Positions 1-10,534 of a DNA stretch of 24,818 bases are shown piece by piece. Numbering within the stretch: the stretch's first letter is position 1; the number at the start of each line of letters is the position of its first letter. The position numbers were made by a program, and so were the translations under genes. The notes beneath the pieces were generated by a model. The model ran no database searches. It was given only the letters and a program-made list of their open reading frames with translations, and was not told the DNA's origin. Source of the DNA: JAEUNJ01 sp052035955 (GTDB lineage Bacteria; Pseudomonadota; Gammaproteobacteria; Burkholderiales; Rhodocyclaceae). Where the stretch lies: NCBI GenBank assembly GCA_052035955.1, contig JBPOHD010000147.1, forward strand, positions 1-24,818. The letters are read 5' to 3'.

Positions 1-81
1 GTGCCACCCGCCGTCTTCGGGGTGGCTGAGAGAGTCCCTTTGAACCTGTACGGGTCATGCCGTCGTAGGGAAGCGTGGCGC
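1..81 (+). promoter_or_regulatory. TPP (thiamine pyrophosphate) riboswitch aptamer upstream of thiC
   Basis: The thi-box core is intact: CTGAGA at 26-31, the CCCTTTGAACCTG segment at 36-48, and the GTCATGCCGTCGTAGGGAAGC segment around 54-74. The closing P1 helix forms between bases 1-7 and 75-81 with one G-U pair, so the aptamer is complete although it starts at the window edge. TPP riboswitches shut off thiamine synthesis genes when thiamine pyrophosphate is plentiful, and thiC follows 70 bases downstream. No terminator hairpin with a U-tract is visible between aptamer and gene. The pyrimidine-rich stretch at 88-99 could pair with the Shine-Dalgarno AAGGAG at 141-146, so translational control is the more likely output (inference). 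Confidence 0.95.
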
Positions 82-151
82 CACCGGCACCTCCCCCTCC
101 GCAGTAGTCCCGCTCCTGATTGTCGTACCGCTTGCCTTGCAAGGAGCCTCC

Positions 152-2065
<1,914 letters not shown>

Positions 2066-2201
2066 GCCGGCGGGCGGGGCGCTCTCGCGAGCGCAGTGAA
2101 GGGGTCGGCGGCGGGGACTTGTGCGGGGCCGGATGCATCCTTCCTTACGATCCCGCATGCTTCGGCGAAAGGGTCCCCACGCCCCCACCGCCACCCGGAC
2201 C

Positions 2202-4949
2202 CTAGTGGGCCTCGTCCCAGTTGCGGCCGACCCCGATCTCCACCGGCAGGGGCACGCGCAGGTCGGCCACGTCGGACATGAGGCGGGGCAACTGCTCCCG
2301 GACGGCGACCAGTTCACCGTCGGGCACCTCCAGGACCAGTTCGTCATGGACCTGCAGGATCATTCGCGTCGCCATGCATTCTGCATCGAGCCAGCCCTGG
2401 ACGGCGATCATGGCCTTCTTGATCAGGTCGGCCGCCGTCCCCTGCATGGGCGCATTGATGGCCGATCTTTCGGCACCCTGCCGGCGGGCGGGATTGGCGG
2501 AACGGATTTCCGACAGCCACAGCCGGCGCCCGAAGACGGTCTCCACGTAGCCCCTCTCCCTGGCCAGGGTACGCGTCTCCTCCATGTAGCGCGCAACGCC
2601 TGGATAGCGGGCGAAGTAGCGGTCCATGTAGGCCTGGGCGGCGGACCGGTCCAAGCCCAGTTCCCGGGCCAGGCCGAAGGCGCTCATGCCGTAGATGAGG
2701 CCGAAGTTGATGACCTTGGCGGCCCGCCGCTGCTCGCCGTCGACCTCCAGGGGCGTGATGCCGAAGATCTCCGCCGCGGTGGCCCGGTGCACGTCCTCGC
2801 CGCTGGCGAAGGCGGCGAGCAGCCGTTCGTCCCCCGACAGGTGGGCCATGATGCGCAACTCGATCTGCGAGTAATCGGCCGAGAGGAGGGAATGGCCGGG
2901 CGGCGCCACGAAAGCCGACCGGATGCGCCGTCCCTCGGCATTGCGGATGGGAATGTTCTGCAGGTTGGGGTCCGCCGAGGCCAGGCGCCCGGTCACCGCC
3001 ACGGCCTGGGAATAGCTGGTGTGCACCCTGCCGGTGCGCGGGTTGATCATGCGCGGCAGCTTGTCGGCGTAAGTGCCCTTGAGCTTGGCCAGGCTGCGAT
3101 GCTCGAGGATCTTCTTCGGCAGCGGATAGTCGAGGGCCAGCTGCTCCAGGACCTCCTCGTCGGTGGAGGGTGCCTTGGTGGCCGTCCGCTTGATGACCGG
3201 CAGGCCCTGGCGTTCGAAGAGGATCTCGCCCAGCTGCTTGGGCGAGGCCAGGTTGAAGGGCTGGCCGGCCAGGGCGTGGGCCTCCGCTTCCAGGACCAGC
3301 ATGCGTCGGCCCATTTCCTCGCTCTGCCGGGCCAGGGCCGCCGCGTCCACCAGGACGCCGTGCCGCTCCATGCGGAAGAGGATCTCGGCCACCGGCAGTT
3401 CGATCTGCCGATAGACGGCTTCCAGTTCGGGCGCCTCGGCCAGTCGTGGCGCCAGTTCGCGGCAAACCCGCAACGTCAGGTCGGCGTCCTCGGCGGCGTA
3501 CTCCGCGGCCTTGTCCACCGCCACCTGGGAGAAGGGGATGCGGGCGGCGCCCTTGCCCGTCACCTCGTCGTAGCTGATGCCCCGGATGCCGACATGCCGC
3601 TCGCCGAGGGATTCCAGGTCATGGGGCTTGTCACTCTCGAGGACATAGGATTGCAGCAAGGTGTCCTCCGCGATGCCATCCAGGCGCAGGCCATGATTGG
3701 CGAGGACGTGCCGGTCGTACTTGAGATGCTGGCCGGCCTTGCGGGCCGTGGGGGATTCGAGCCAGGGCCGCAGGCGTTCCAGTACCTCGGCCATGGGCAA
3801 TTGTTCCGGCGCGCCGGCATAGGCGTGGCCCAGGGGCAGATAGGCCGCGAGGCCTTCGGCAACGGCGAAGGAAAGGCCGACCAGCCTGGCCTGCATGGGA
3901 TCGAGATCCGTCGTCTCGGTATCGAAGGCGGTCAGCTCCGCCGCCTGCAATCTGGCCAGCCAGGCGTCTAACTGCTCCCAGGCGGCGATGGTCTCGTAGT
4001 CGCCCCGGTGGGCGCCGTCGGCGGCCGGGGCCGGCGATTCTTGCTGGCCATCGCCCCCCATCGCCTGGCCGGCCTGCGGCTCGCTGACTTCCTTGAGCCA
4101 GGTACGAAACTCCAGTTGGCGGTAGAGATCCGCCAGGCGTTGCCTATCCTCCGGCGCCGCAACCAGTGACTCGATGCCGGCCGGCAACGCCAGGTCGCAG
4201 ACGACCGTCAGCAGCTTGCGGCCCAGGGGCAGGAAGTCCAGGTGCTTGCGCAGGTTCTCGCCGACCGCGCCGCCGATGTCCCCTGCGTTGGCCACCACGG
4301 CGTCCAGGGACCCATACTGGGCGATCCATTTGACGGCCGTCTTCGGTCCCACTTTCGCCACGCCGGGCACGTTGTCGACCGCGTCGCCGACGAGGGCGAG
4401 GTAGTCGACGATGCGCCCCGGGGATACTCCGAACTTGGCCAGGACGCCGGCCTCGTCGAGGACTTCCGGGGGCTCGCTGCCCCGGGTCATGGTGTTGACC
4501 AGGCGGATGCGCGGACTGACCAGCTGGGCCAGGTCCTTGTCGCCGGTCACGATGACGCTGTCGATGCCCATGGCCTCGGCGGACCGGGCCAGGGTGCCGA
4601 TCACGTCGTCGGCCTCCACCCCGTCCACCATCAGCAGCGGCCAGCCCAGGGCGCGCACGCAGTCGTGGATGACAGGGATCTGGGCGGCCAGGTCTTCCGG
4701 CATCGGCGGCCGATGGGACTTGTATTCGGGATACCAGTCGTCGCGGAAGGTCTTGCCCTTGGCATCGAAGACCACGGCCCTGTATTCCGCGCCGCCATGC
4801 AGCTTGTTGTCGGCCGCCAGCTTGCGTAGCATGGCAACGACGCCATAGACGGCGCCGGTCGGCTGGCCGCCCTTGTTGCGCAGGTCGGGCAGGGCGTGGA
4901 AGGCGCGGTAGAGATAGCTCGAACCGTCGACCAGCAGCAGGGTGGGCAT
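2202..4949 (-). CDS. polA: DNA polymerase I
   Basis: PolA acts in Okazaki-fragment processing and repair synthesis. The 915-residue protein has all three domains. The 5'-3' exonuclease covers roughly residues 1-290, with VTGDKDLAQLV and the helix-hairpin-helix region DYLALVGDAVDNVPG. The 3'-5' proofreading domain covers about 320-510 and looks active: D343 and E345 in FDTETT, D429, and YAAEDAD near 484-490. The polymerase domain covers about 530-915: motif A SADYSQIELR with D692, motif B RRAAKVINFGLIYG near 741-754, and motif C QVHDE with H868 and D869. The start at 4949 gives the canonical N-terminus MPTLLLVDGSSYLYRAFHAL, but no clear Shine-Dalgarno precedes it. The start codon lies 12 bases from that of the divergent LOG gene, so its promoter must lie inside that gene. 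Confidence 0.98.
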   Translation of the reverse strand: MPTLLLVDGSSYLYRAFHALPDLRNKGGQPTGAVYGVVAMLRKLAADNKLHGGAEYRAVVFDAKGKTFRDDWYPEYKSHRPPMPEDLAAQIPVIHDCVRALGWPLLMVDGVEADDVIGTLARSAEAMGIDSVIVTGDKDLAQLVSPRIRLVNTMTRGSEPPEVLDEAGVLAKFGVSPGRIVDYLALVGDAVDNVPGVAKVGPKTAVKWIAQYGSLDAVVANAGDIGGAVGENLRKHLDFLPLGRKLLTVVCDLALPAGIESLVAAPEDRQRLADLYRQLEFRTWLKEVSEPQAGQAMGGDGQQESPAPAADGAHRGDYETIAAWEQLDAWLARLQAAELTAFDTETTDLDPMQARLVGLSFAVAEGLAAYLPLGHAYAGAPEQLPMAEVLERLRPWLESPTARKAGQHLKYDRHVLANHGLRLDGIAEDTLLQSYVLESDKPHDLESLGERHVGIRGISYDEVTGKGAARIPFSQVAVDKAAEYAAEDADLTLRVCRELAPRLAEAPELEAVYRQIELPVAEILFRMERHGVLVDAAALARQSEEMGRRMLVLEAEAHALAGQPFNLASPKQLGEILFERQGLPVIKRTATKAPSTDEEVLEQLALDYPLPKKILEHRSLAKLKGTYADKLPRMINPRTGRVHTSYSQAVAVTGRLASADPNLQNIPIRNAEGRRIRSAFVAPPGHSLLSADYSQIELRIMAHLSGDERLLAAFASGEDVHRATAAEIFGITPLEVDGEQRRAAKVINFGLIYGMSAFGLARELGLDRSAAQAYMDRYFARYPGVARYMEETRTLARERGYVETVFGRRLWLSEIRSANPARRQGAERSAINAPMQGTAADLIKKAMIAVQGWLDAECMATRMILQVHDELVLEVPDGELVAVREQLPRLMSDVADLRVPLPVEIGVGRNWDEAH

Positions 4950-4961
4950 GGAGGCGAAGCG

Positions 4962-5690
4962 ATGAACGCGAAGGACAAGTTGCCGAGGATCACCGATCCG
5001 TGGATGGCCTCCCCGGCCTACACCGCCCGCGAGAGCTGGCGAATCTTCGGCATTATGGCAGAGTTCGTTGAGGCGACCGAACGCCTGGCCACCGTGCGTC
5101 CGGCAGTCTCATTCTTCGGCAGCGCCAGGGTCAGGGCCGATTCGCCCCATTACATCCTTGCCGAGAAACTCGGCCGCCTGCTCTCCGATGCCGGGTTCTC
5201 GGTGGTTTCCGGGGGCGGCCCGGGCATCATGGAAGCGGCCAACAAGGGCGCCTTCCACGGCCGTAGCCCGAGCATAGGACTGAACATACAGTTGCCGCTG
5301 GAACAGAAGGCCAATCCCTACCAGGACATTTCCCAGAGCTTCCGGCACTTCTTCGCCCGCAAGTTCATGTTCGTCAAGGTGGCCGCCGCCTACGTGGTGC
5401 TGCCGGGAGGTTTCGGCACCCTCGACGAGCTCCTCGAGGCCCTGACCCTCATCCAGACGCGAAAGTCGCCGCAGATCCCGCTGATCCTGGTCGATTCAGC
5501 CTTCTGGCATGGCCTGCTCGACTGGTTCCGCGGGCAGCTCGTGGCCAGCGGCATGATCAATGCGGAAGACATGGACCTCCTGCAGGTGATCGACGAGCCC
5601 GAGAAGGTCGTCGAGGCCATCTTCAAGCACTACGAGACCCGGGCCTTCGACCGGTTGCCCGAGGAGCACGAGCTGTTGTTGAACCTTTGA
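4962..5690 (+). CDS. LOG family protein (TIGR00730-type Rossmann fold)
   Basis: The 242-residue product carries the two LOG-family signatures: GGGPGIMEAAN at residues 84-94 and PGGFGTLDE at 148-156, preceded by the basic pair R133-K134. Characterised members are cytokinin riboside 5'-monophosphate phosphoribohydrolases or related nucleotide-5'-monophosphate nucleosidases. The bacterial substrate is often unknown, and I would not assign cytokinin synthesis here. The start at 4962 is supported by GGAGG at 4950-4954 with 7-base spacing. A longer reading from 4896 would overlap the polA N-terminus on the other strand. It is divergent from polA and followed by the DUF2782 gene after a 33-base gap. 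Family assignment is secure, substrate open. Confidence 0.92.
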   Translation: MNAKDKLPRITDPWMASPAYTARESWRIFGIMAEFVEATERLATVRPAVSFFGSARVRADSPHYILAEKLGRLLSDAGFSVVSGGGPGIMEAANKGAFHGRSPSIGLNIQLPLEQKANPYQDISQSFRHFFARKFMFVKVAAAYVVLPGGFGTLDELLEALTLIQTRKSPQIPLILVDSAFWHGLLDWFRGQLVASGMINAEDMDLLQVIDEPEKVVEAIFKHYETRAFDRLPEEHELLLNL

Positions 5691-5696
5691 TAGAAT
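5688..5696 (+). promoter_or_regulatory. Possible extended -10 promoter for the DUF2782 gene
   Basis: TGATAGAAT overlaps the LOG stop codon and matches the extended -10 pattern TGnTATAAT with one mismatch in the hexamer. No good -35 hexamer is seen at the proper distance, which is tolerated for extended -10 promoters. It lies 27 bases before the ATG at 5724. This is a sequence-pattern call only. Confidence 0.3.
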
Positions 5697-5723
5697 TGCC
5701 TTTCCCGTCCCCCAGGTTCCGTC

Positions 5724-6059
5724 ATGTCGCCCCGCGCCGCCTTCATCCTGCTTTTCGCCCTGGCCCTGCCGGCGGCAGCCCAACAAGGCCTTCCAAAGCT
5801 GGAACCCCTGCCGGAACCGCCCCCGCCCCCGCCCGGGATGAAGGATGCGGACCTCGAGCCGGCGGTGACCATCATCCGCCGCGGCGAGGACAAGGTCGAG
5901 GAATTCCGTGTGAATGGCAGGCTCTACATGATCAAGGTGACGCCTCCCCATGGCGTTCCCTACTACCTGATCGACGAACAGGGCTCCGGCGTCATGTCGC
6001 GCAAGGACTCGGTCGATTCAGCCACCCGGCCCCCCATGTGGGTGATCGGCACTTTCTGA
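5724..6059 (+). CDS. DUF2782 domain-containing small exported protein
   Basis: The 111-residue protein begins with a Sec-type signal peptide (residues 1-20: one Arg, then a hydrophobic core ending AAAQQ). A proline-rich linker follows (EPLPEPPPPPPG, about 28-38), then a compact domain of about 70 residues containing VTIIRRGEDKVEEFRVNGRLYMIKV and ending PPMWVIGTF. This layout matches the DUF2782 family, which is found mainly in betaproteobacteria and often lies near polA. Its function is unknown. Export to the periplasm is inferred from the signal peptide. It follows the LOG gene in the same direction. Confidence 0.88.
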   Translation: MSPRAAFILLFALALPAAAQQGLPKLEPLPEPPPPPPGMKDADLEPAVTIIRRGEDKVEEFRVNGRLYMIKVTPPHGVPYYLIDEQGSGVMSRKDSVDSATRPPMWVIGTF

Positions 6060-6153
6060 CCGGCGGAGCTTCGATCGCGTTTCATGCCCGCGTCCCGGCT
6101 GATGGGTCGGGGGAGGCCTGCGGTCACGACAGCCAGCGCCGCTGAATCCCCCC

Positions 6154-6903
6154 ATGCAAGCCCGCCGCCTTCCCGCCCGCCACGGTGCCCTCTGGGTGAT
6201 TGCCGGGTTCCGCCTGTTCCGCGCCAACCCGCCCTTGCTGACGGCCCTGACCCTGGGATTCATGTTCCTCGCCCTGGTCATCAACCTGTTGCCCCTGGTC
6301 GGCCCCTTCCTTCTGCCGCTGGCCTTGCCGGCCCTCAATCTGGTCGTCGCCAACGGCTGCCGGGCGGCCGAGCGCGGCGGTCCGTTGGCCCCCGGGGCCC
6401 TGAAGATCGGCCTGGAGCAGAACGCCCACCATCTGTTGCGCCTGGGCGGCCTGCACCTCGTCGGCTCCCTGCTGGTGCTGCTCGCCAGTTATGGGCTGGA
6501 TGCCGGCATGGACCTGGCGGAACCGGAACGTTCGAACCCTGCGGACATGGTCGCATTCATGCTGCGCCTGCTGGCTCTGGCGGCGCCGGCGATCATGGCG
6601 CTCTGGTTCTCGCCCTTGCTGACCGGGTGGGACGGAATCCCGGCGACCAAGGCCGTCTTCTTCAGTGCCTACGGAGCGTTTTCCAACTGGCGCGCCTTCC
6701 TGGCCTATGGAGCGACCGTGGGGGCCATCGGCGTGCTGCTCCCCGGGCTGGTCCTGGTCGTTGCCGGGCTGGTTTCCCAATCCCTGCTGAACGCCCTGTT
6801 CCTGGCCCTGCGAATCGTCATGGTCTTCGTCTTCGCGCCGGCCCTGATGGCCAGTGTCTACCTGAGTTACCGGGACGTCTTCCACACCGATGACGAGCGT
6901 TGA
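6154..6903 (+). CDS. BPSS1780 family integral membrane protein
   Basis: The 249-residue protein is strongly hydrophobic, with about six predicted membrane segments. These lie around residues 34-65 (a helical hairpin), 94-115, 135-155, 185-210 and 215-240. The short cytoplasmic N-terminus RRLPARHGALWVIAGFRLFRANP is typical of the BPSS1780 family (once grouped as DUF2189-like membrane proteins). No enzymatic motif is visible and its role is unknown. It overlaps nadD by 14 bases, so the two are translated as a unit. The same neighbourhood occurs in other betaproteobacteria. The start at 6154 has no strong Shine-Dalgarno, so the exact start is uncertain by a few codons. Confidence 0.85.
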   Translation: MQARRLPARHGALWVIAGFRLFRANPPLLTALTLGFMFLALVINLLPLVGPFLLPLALPALNLVVANGCRAAERGGPLAPGALKIGLEQNAHHLLRLGGLHLVGSLLVLLASYGLDAGMDLAEPERSNPADMVAFMLRLLALAAPAIMALWFSPLLTGWDGIPATKAVFFSAYGAFSNWRAFLAYGATVGAIGVLLPGLVLVVAGLVSQSLLNALFLALRIVMVFVFAPALMASVYLSYRDVFHTDDER

Positions 6904-7540
6904 GGCAGGCCCCGTCGGCGTTTTCGGCGGCACCTTCGACCCCGTCCATCTGGGCCACCTGCGCCTGGCCGAGGAGGCTAGGGAAGCCTTCGGGCTGGAC
7001 CGGGTGCTGTGGATTCCGGCCGGCCGGCCGCCGCATCGCAATCCGCCGGTGGCGGCGGCCGAGCACCGCCTGTCGATGGTGGAACTCGCCGTCGCCGGCA
7101 ACGGCGCTTTCGTTACCGAGGCCGGCGAACTGGGGACCGCGATGCCGAGCTACACCATCGACACCCTGGGGCGATTGCGGAGGCACCTCGGTGCGGAGAG
7201 ACCCCTGGTCCTCCTCGTGGGGGCCGATGCCTTCAAGGGGCTGGCCGAATGGCATCGCTGGCGGGAGATCTTCGCCTTGGCCCACCTGGCGATCGCAACC
7301 CGACCGGGCCACGACCTCGACGCCGACGGATTGCCGGCCGAACTTGCGGCGGAACTGGCCGCCCGTCGCGTCGATCGCCTGCCGGACGAACCGGCGGGCA
7401 GCATTGCCCGCTTTTCCCTGACGGCGCTGGAGATATCGGCCACGGCCATCCGCAAGCTTCTCGCCGGTGGTGGCAGCCCCCGTTATTTGGTCCCCGAACG
7501 GGTTCTCGACTATATTGAGTCGCACTCCCTCTATCGCTGA
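6890..7540 (+). CDS. nadD: Nicotinate-nucleotide adenylyltransferase
   Basis: NadD joins ATP and nicotinate mononucleotide to give nicotinate adenine dinucleotide, the penultimate step of NAD synthesis. The 216-residue product has the nucleotidyltransferase signature GGTFDPVHLGH (residues 13-23), whose HLGH is the catalytic HxGH motif, and the C-terminal ISATAIR (182-188), matching ISSTxIR. Length fits the family. The ATG at 6890 lies inside the last codons of the preceding membrane-protein gene, and rsfS starts 3 bases after the stop. The nadD-rsfS order is widely conserved in bacteria. Confidence 0.97.
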   Translation: MTSVEAGPVGVFGGTFDPVHLGHLRLAEEAREAFGLDRVLWIPAGRPPHRNPPVAAAEHRLSMVELAVAGNGAFVTEAGELGTAMPSYTIDTLGRLRRHLGAERPLVLLVGADAFKGLAEWHRWREIFALAHLAIATRPGHDLDADGLPAELAAELAARRVDRLPDEPAGSIARFSLTALEISATAIRKLLAGGGSPRYLVPERVLDYIESHSLYR

Positions 7541-7543
7541 TCC

Positions 7544-7906
7544 ATGGACGTTCGCAAGCTTCAGAAAATCACCGTCGCCGCCCTCGAGGACATCAAGGCC
7601 AAGGATATCGAGGTTATCGACACCCGCAAGCTGACGTCCCTGTTCGACCGCATCGTCATCGCCAGCGCCGACTCCACCCGGCAGGTCAAGGCCCTGGCGA
7701 GGAACGTCGAGGAGAAGGTGAGGGAAGCCGGCGGCCAGGTCTACGGGGTCGAGGGCCAGGAATCCGGCGAGTGGGTGCTGGTGGACCTCGGGGACATCGT
7801 GGTCCATGTGATGCAACCGACCGTCCGCGCCTATTACAACCTGGAGGAGCTCTGGCATGGCAAGCCGCGCCGGGCCTCCGCATCAGGCGATGCCGACGGC
7901 CAGTGA
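7544..7906 (+). CDS. rsfS: Ribosome silencing factor RsfS
   Basis: RsfS binds ribosomal protein L14 (uL14) on the 50S subunit and blocks subunit joining when nutrients are short. The 120-residue protein shows the Iojap/RsfS pattern: LTSLFDRIVIASADSTRQVKALA near residues 29-51 and GEWVLVDLGDIVVHVMQPTVRAYYNLEELW near 76-105. It begins 3 bases after nadD and its TGA overlaps the GTG start of rlmH (GTGA at 7903-7906), so translational coupling is likely. A weak promoter-like pair (TTGGTC at 7487 and TATATT at 7511, 18-base spacer) lies inside the end of nadD and could give extra transcription. Confidence 0.96.
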   Translation: MDVRKLQKITVAALEDIKAKDIEVIDTRKLTSLFDRIVIASADSTRQVKALARNVEEKVREAGGQVYGVEGQESGEWVLVDLGDIVVHVMQPTVRAYYNLEELWHGKPRRASASGDADGQ

Positions 7907-8373
7907 AGCTCCTGGTGATTGCGGTCGGCACGCGAATGCCCGGTTGGGTGGACGAAGGCTGGCGGGATTTTTCCCGTCGCATGCCCCGGGAACTGGCAAC
8001 GGAACTCGTCGAGGTAAAGGCCGAGCCGCGGACCGGCGGAAAGACGTTGCAGGCGCTGCTCGCGGCCGAGGAAGCGCGCCTGCGCCAGGCCTTGCCCACC
8101 GCCTGCCGCCGCGTCGTCCTCGACGAGCGAGGTCGCGACCTCTCGACACGGGCCCTGTCCGAACGACTCGAAGCCTGGATGGCCGATGGCCGCGACGTGG
8201 CTTTCATGATCGGCGGGCCCGATGGATTGTCCGAACGTCTGAAGGCCGACGGGGACGAAGCCATCCGCCTGTCCAGCCTGACCCTGCCCCACGCCCTCGT
8301 CCGCATCCTGCTGGCCGAGGCCCTCTACCGGTCGGCCAGCCTCCTCAAGGGGCATCCCTACCACCGGGATTGA
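7903..8373 (+). CDS. rlmH: 23S rRNA (pseudouridine1915-N3)-methyltransferase RlmH
   Basis: RlmH is a SPOUT methyltransferase that methylates pseudouridine 1915 in helix 69 of 23S rRNA in assembled ribosomes. The 156-residue length fits the family (E. coli 155). The sequence shows the N-terminal KLLVIAVGTRMPGWV, the SAM-binding knot MIGGPDGLS (residues 102-110) and the invariant C-terminus KGHPYHRD. The GTG start at 7903 was chosen because translation from it gives the canonical N-terminus. An upstream in-frame extension lies entirely inside rsfS. It overlaps rsfS by 4 bases with no strong Shine-Dalgarno, consistent with coupled translation. Confidence 0.97.
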   Translation: MKLLVIAVGTRMPGWVDEGWRDFSRRMPRELATELVEVKAEPRTGGKTLQALLAAEEARLRQALPTACRRVVLDERGRDLSTRALSERLEAWMADGRDVAFMIGGPDGLSERLKADGDEAIRLSSLTLPHALVRILLAEALYRSASLLKGHPYHRD

Positions 8374-8409
8374 CCGCAATCCGAACGATCCAGTGAAGGC
8401 GGTATTGCC

Positions 8410-9027
8410 ATGAGCCAACTCGAACCGCGCATCTACCTCGCTTCGCGCAGCCCCCGGCGGCGGGAGTTGCTGAACCAGATCGGCGTCCGCTTCGACCTGA
8501 TGCTGTTCCGCGACGGCTCCCGGGGCGATCCGGAAACGTCGGAGGATGTCCTGCCTGGAGAGAACCCGGACGACTATGTGGTCCGGGTCGCCCGCGCCAA
8601 GGCCGCCCATGGCGCGCGCCTGGTCGGCATGCGTCATCTGCTTGCCCATCCCGTGCTGGCGGCCGACACCACGGTTGACATCGGCGGTGCGATCACCGGC
8701 AAGCCGGAGAACGAAGCCGACGCGATCGAAATGCTCGGCCGCCTGTCCGGCCGCAGCCATCGTGTCCTGACGGCCGTCGCCATGGCCGAGGGTGATCGGG
8801 TCGAGCATGCCGTTTCGATCAGCGAGGTCCGCTTTCGGGCCCTGACCGAGCGGGAAATCCGTCGCTATGTCGCTTCCGGCGAGCCCTTCGACAAGGCCGG
8901 TGCCTACGGAATCCAGGGTCGGGCGGCCATGTTCATCGCCGAGATACGGGGATCCCACTCCGGCATCGTCGGGCTGCCGCTCTTCGAGACCGCCCAGTTG
9001 CTGGCTGCTTTCGGATACCCTTTCTGA
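8410..9027 (+). CDS. Maf family nucleoside triphosphate pyrophosphatase (YhdE-like)
   Basis: Maf proteins hydrolyse non-canonical or excess nucleoside triphosphates to monophosphates. The YhdE branch prefers dTTP and UTP. The 205-residue product has ASRSPRRREL at residues 11-20, the acidic site AADTTVD with D86, GKPEN at 98-102, LSGRSHRVLTAVA, and DKAGAYGIQGRAA at 161-173. The DKAGAYGIQG segment favours the YhdE-type dTTPase/UTPase over the YceF-type. The segment between the N-terminal motif and D86 is somewhat long, as is common in betaproteobacterial homologues. It lies between rlmH and rng in a conserved order. Confidence 0.93.
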   Translation: MSQLEPRIYLASRSPRRRELLNQIGVRFDLMLFRDGSRGDPETSEDVLPGENPDDYVVRVARAKAAHGARLVGMRHLLAHPVLAADTTVDIGGAITGKPENEADAIEMLGRLSGRSHRVLTAVAMAEGDRVEHAVSISEVRFRALTEREIRRYVASGEPFDKAGAYGIQGRAAMFIAEIRGSHSGIVGLPLFETAQLLAAFGYPF

Positions 9028-9061
9028 ATCCCCGGCCACTGACGGTCCCCGGAACATTGCC

Positions 9062-10513
9062 ATGGAATTCCTGATCAACTTCACCCCCCAGGAGACCCGT
9101 GTTGCGTTGATGCAGCAGGGCGTCGTCCAGGAACTGCACGTCGAACGTACCAACAGTCGGGGCATCGTCGGCAACATCTACCTGGGAAAGGTCGTTCGCG
9201 TGTTGCCGGGCATGCAATCCGCGTTCATCGACATCGGGCTCGAGCGAACCGCCTTCCTCCATGTGGCGGACATCTGGGAGGAGCGGCAGGGCGGCGGCCA
9301 CGAGACGCGCCCGATCGAGCGAATCCTCAGCGAGGGGCAGGACCTGCTGGTCCAGGTGCTCAAGGATCCCATCGGTACCAAGGGGGCCCGGCTTTCCACC
9401 CAGATCTCGATCGCGGGCCGCCTCCTGGTCTACCTTCCCCAGGAAAAGCACATCGGCATTTCACAGCGCATCGAGGGCGAGGCGGAACGCGAACAGCTGC
9501 GCAGCACGATCGTATCCCTGCTGTCTTCCGACGAGGCGGGCGGATACATCGTCCGGACCATGGCCGAGACGGCAAGCCGGGACGAACTGGCGGCCGACAT
9601 CGCCTACCTGCGCCGCCTGTGGACCGAGATCGGCAACCGGGCCAAGACGGCGCGACCGCCCTCCCTGGTGCATCACGACCTTACCCTCGCCCAGCGGGTG
9701 CTGCGCGACCTGGTGACCGGGGAAACGAGCCGCCTCGTCGTGGACTCGCGGGAGAACTTCCAGAAGCTCACGGCCTTCGCCCAGGAGTACGTGCCCCAGG
9801 TGGCGCATCTGCTGGAGCACTACACGGGGGAGCGTCCCCTGTTCGACCTGCATGGCGTCGAGGACGAGATCCAGAAGGCACTGGGGCGGCGGGTGGACCT
9901 CAAGTCGGGCGGATACCTGATCATCGACCAGACCGAGGCGATGACCACCATCGACGTGAATACCGGCGGCTTCGTCGGCTCCCGCAACTTCGACGACACC
10001 ATCTTCAAGACCAACCTGGAGGCCGCCCAGACCATTGCCCGCCAACTGCGCCTGCGCAACCTGGGCGGCATCATCATCGTCGATTTCATCGACATGGAAA
10101 CCGAGGACCACAAGCGGGAGGTCCTGGCCGAATTCAACAAGGCGCTCTCCCGCGACCACACGCGCATCTCGGTCAACGGGTTCACCCAGCTCGGGCTGGT
10201 GGAGATGACCCGCAAGCGCACGCGGGAATCCCTGGCCCACGTACTCTGCGAAGCCTGTCCGACCTGCGGCGGCCGCGGCGAGGTCAAGACCGCCCAGACC
10301 ATCGCCTACGAGATCCTGCGCGAGCTCCTGCGGGAAGCCCGACAGTTCAACGCCCGGGAGTTCCGCATCCTGGCTTCCCCGGCGGTCATCGATCTGTTCG
10401 TCGAGGAGGAGTCCCAGGCGCTCGCCATGCTCTCGGATTTCATCGGCAAGCCGGTCTCCCTGCAGGCCGAGGCCAGCTACACGCAGGAACAGTTCGACAT
10501 CGTCCTGATGTAG
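9062..10513 (+). CDS. rng: Ribonuclease G
   Basis: RNase G is a 5'-end-sensing endoribonuclease that matures the 5' end of 16S rRNA and degrades some mRNAs. The 483-residue protein has the S1 domain (about residues 38-120, IVGNIYLGKVVRVLPGMQSAFIDIG) and the RNase E/G catalytic core. Metal-binding aspartates sit in TTIDVNTGGFVG (D298) and IIIVDFIDM (D341). The zinc-link CPTCGGRG (C399, C402) is present. It lacks the long disordered C-terminal region of RNase E, so it is RNase G (full-length E. coli enzyme about 489 residues). The start at 9062 gives the canonical MEFLINFTPQETRVA. It follows maf by 34 bases and is convergent with the next gene, with a 21-base gap. Confidence 0.97.
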   Translation: MEFLINFTPQETRVALMQQGVVQELHVERTNSRGIVGNIYLGKVVRVLPGMQSAFIDIGLERTAFLHVADIWEERQGGGHETRPIERILSEGQDLLVQVLKDPIGTKGARLSTQISIAGRLLVYLPQEKHIGISQRIEGEAEREQLRSTIVSLLSSDEAGGYIVRTMAETASRDELAADIAYLRRLWTEIGNRAKTARPPSLVHHDLTLAQRVLRDLVTGETSRLVVDSRENFQKLTAFAQEYVPQVAHLLEHYTGERPLFDLHGVEDEIQKALGRRVDLKSGGYLIIDQTEAMTTIDVNTGGFVGSRNFDDTIFKTNLEAAQTIARQLRLRNLGGIIIVDFIDMETEDHKREVLAEFNKALSRDHTRISVNGFTQLGLVEMTRKRTRESLAHVLCEACPTCGGRGEVKTAQTIAYEILRELLREARQFNAREFRILASPAVIDLFVEEESQALAMLSDFIGKPVSLQAEASYTQEQFDIVLM

Positions 10514-10534
10514 CGCTGCCCCGGTGCGGCGGAC

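Noticed and set aside
2079..2094. Hairpin GCGCTC-TCGC-GAGCGC after thiC as an intrinsic terminator
   Set aside because: The stem is 6 bp with no T-tract on either strand, too weak to call.
2121..3971. A 616-codon plus-strand frame within the polA region
   Set aside because: It lies antisense to polA, whose three domains are intact. The translation is low-complexity and matches no family I know.
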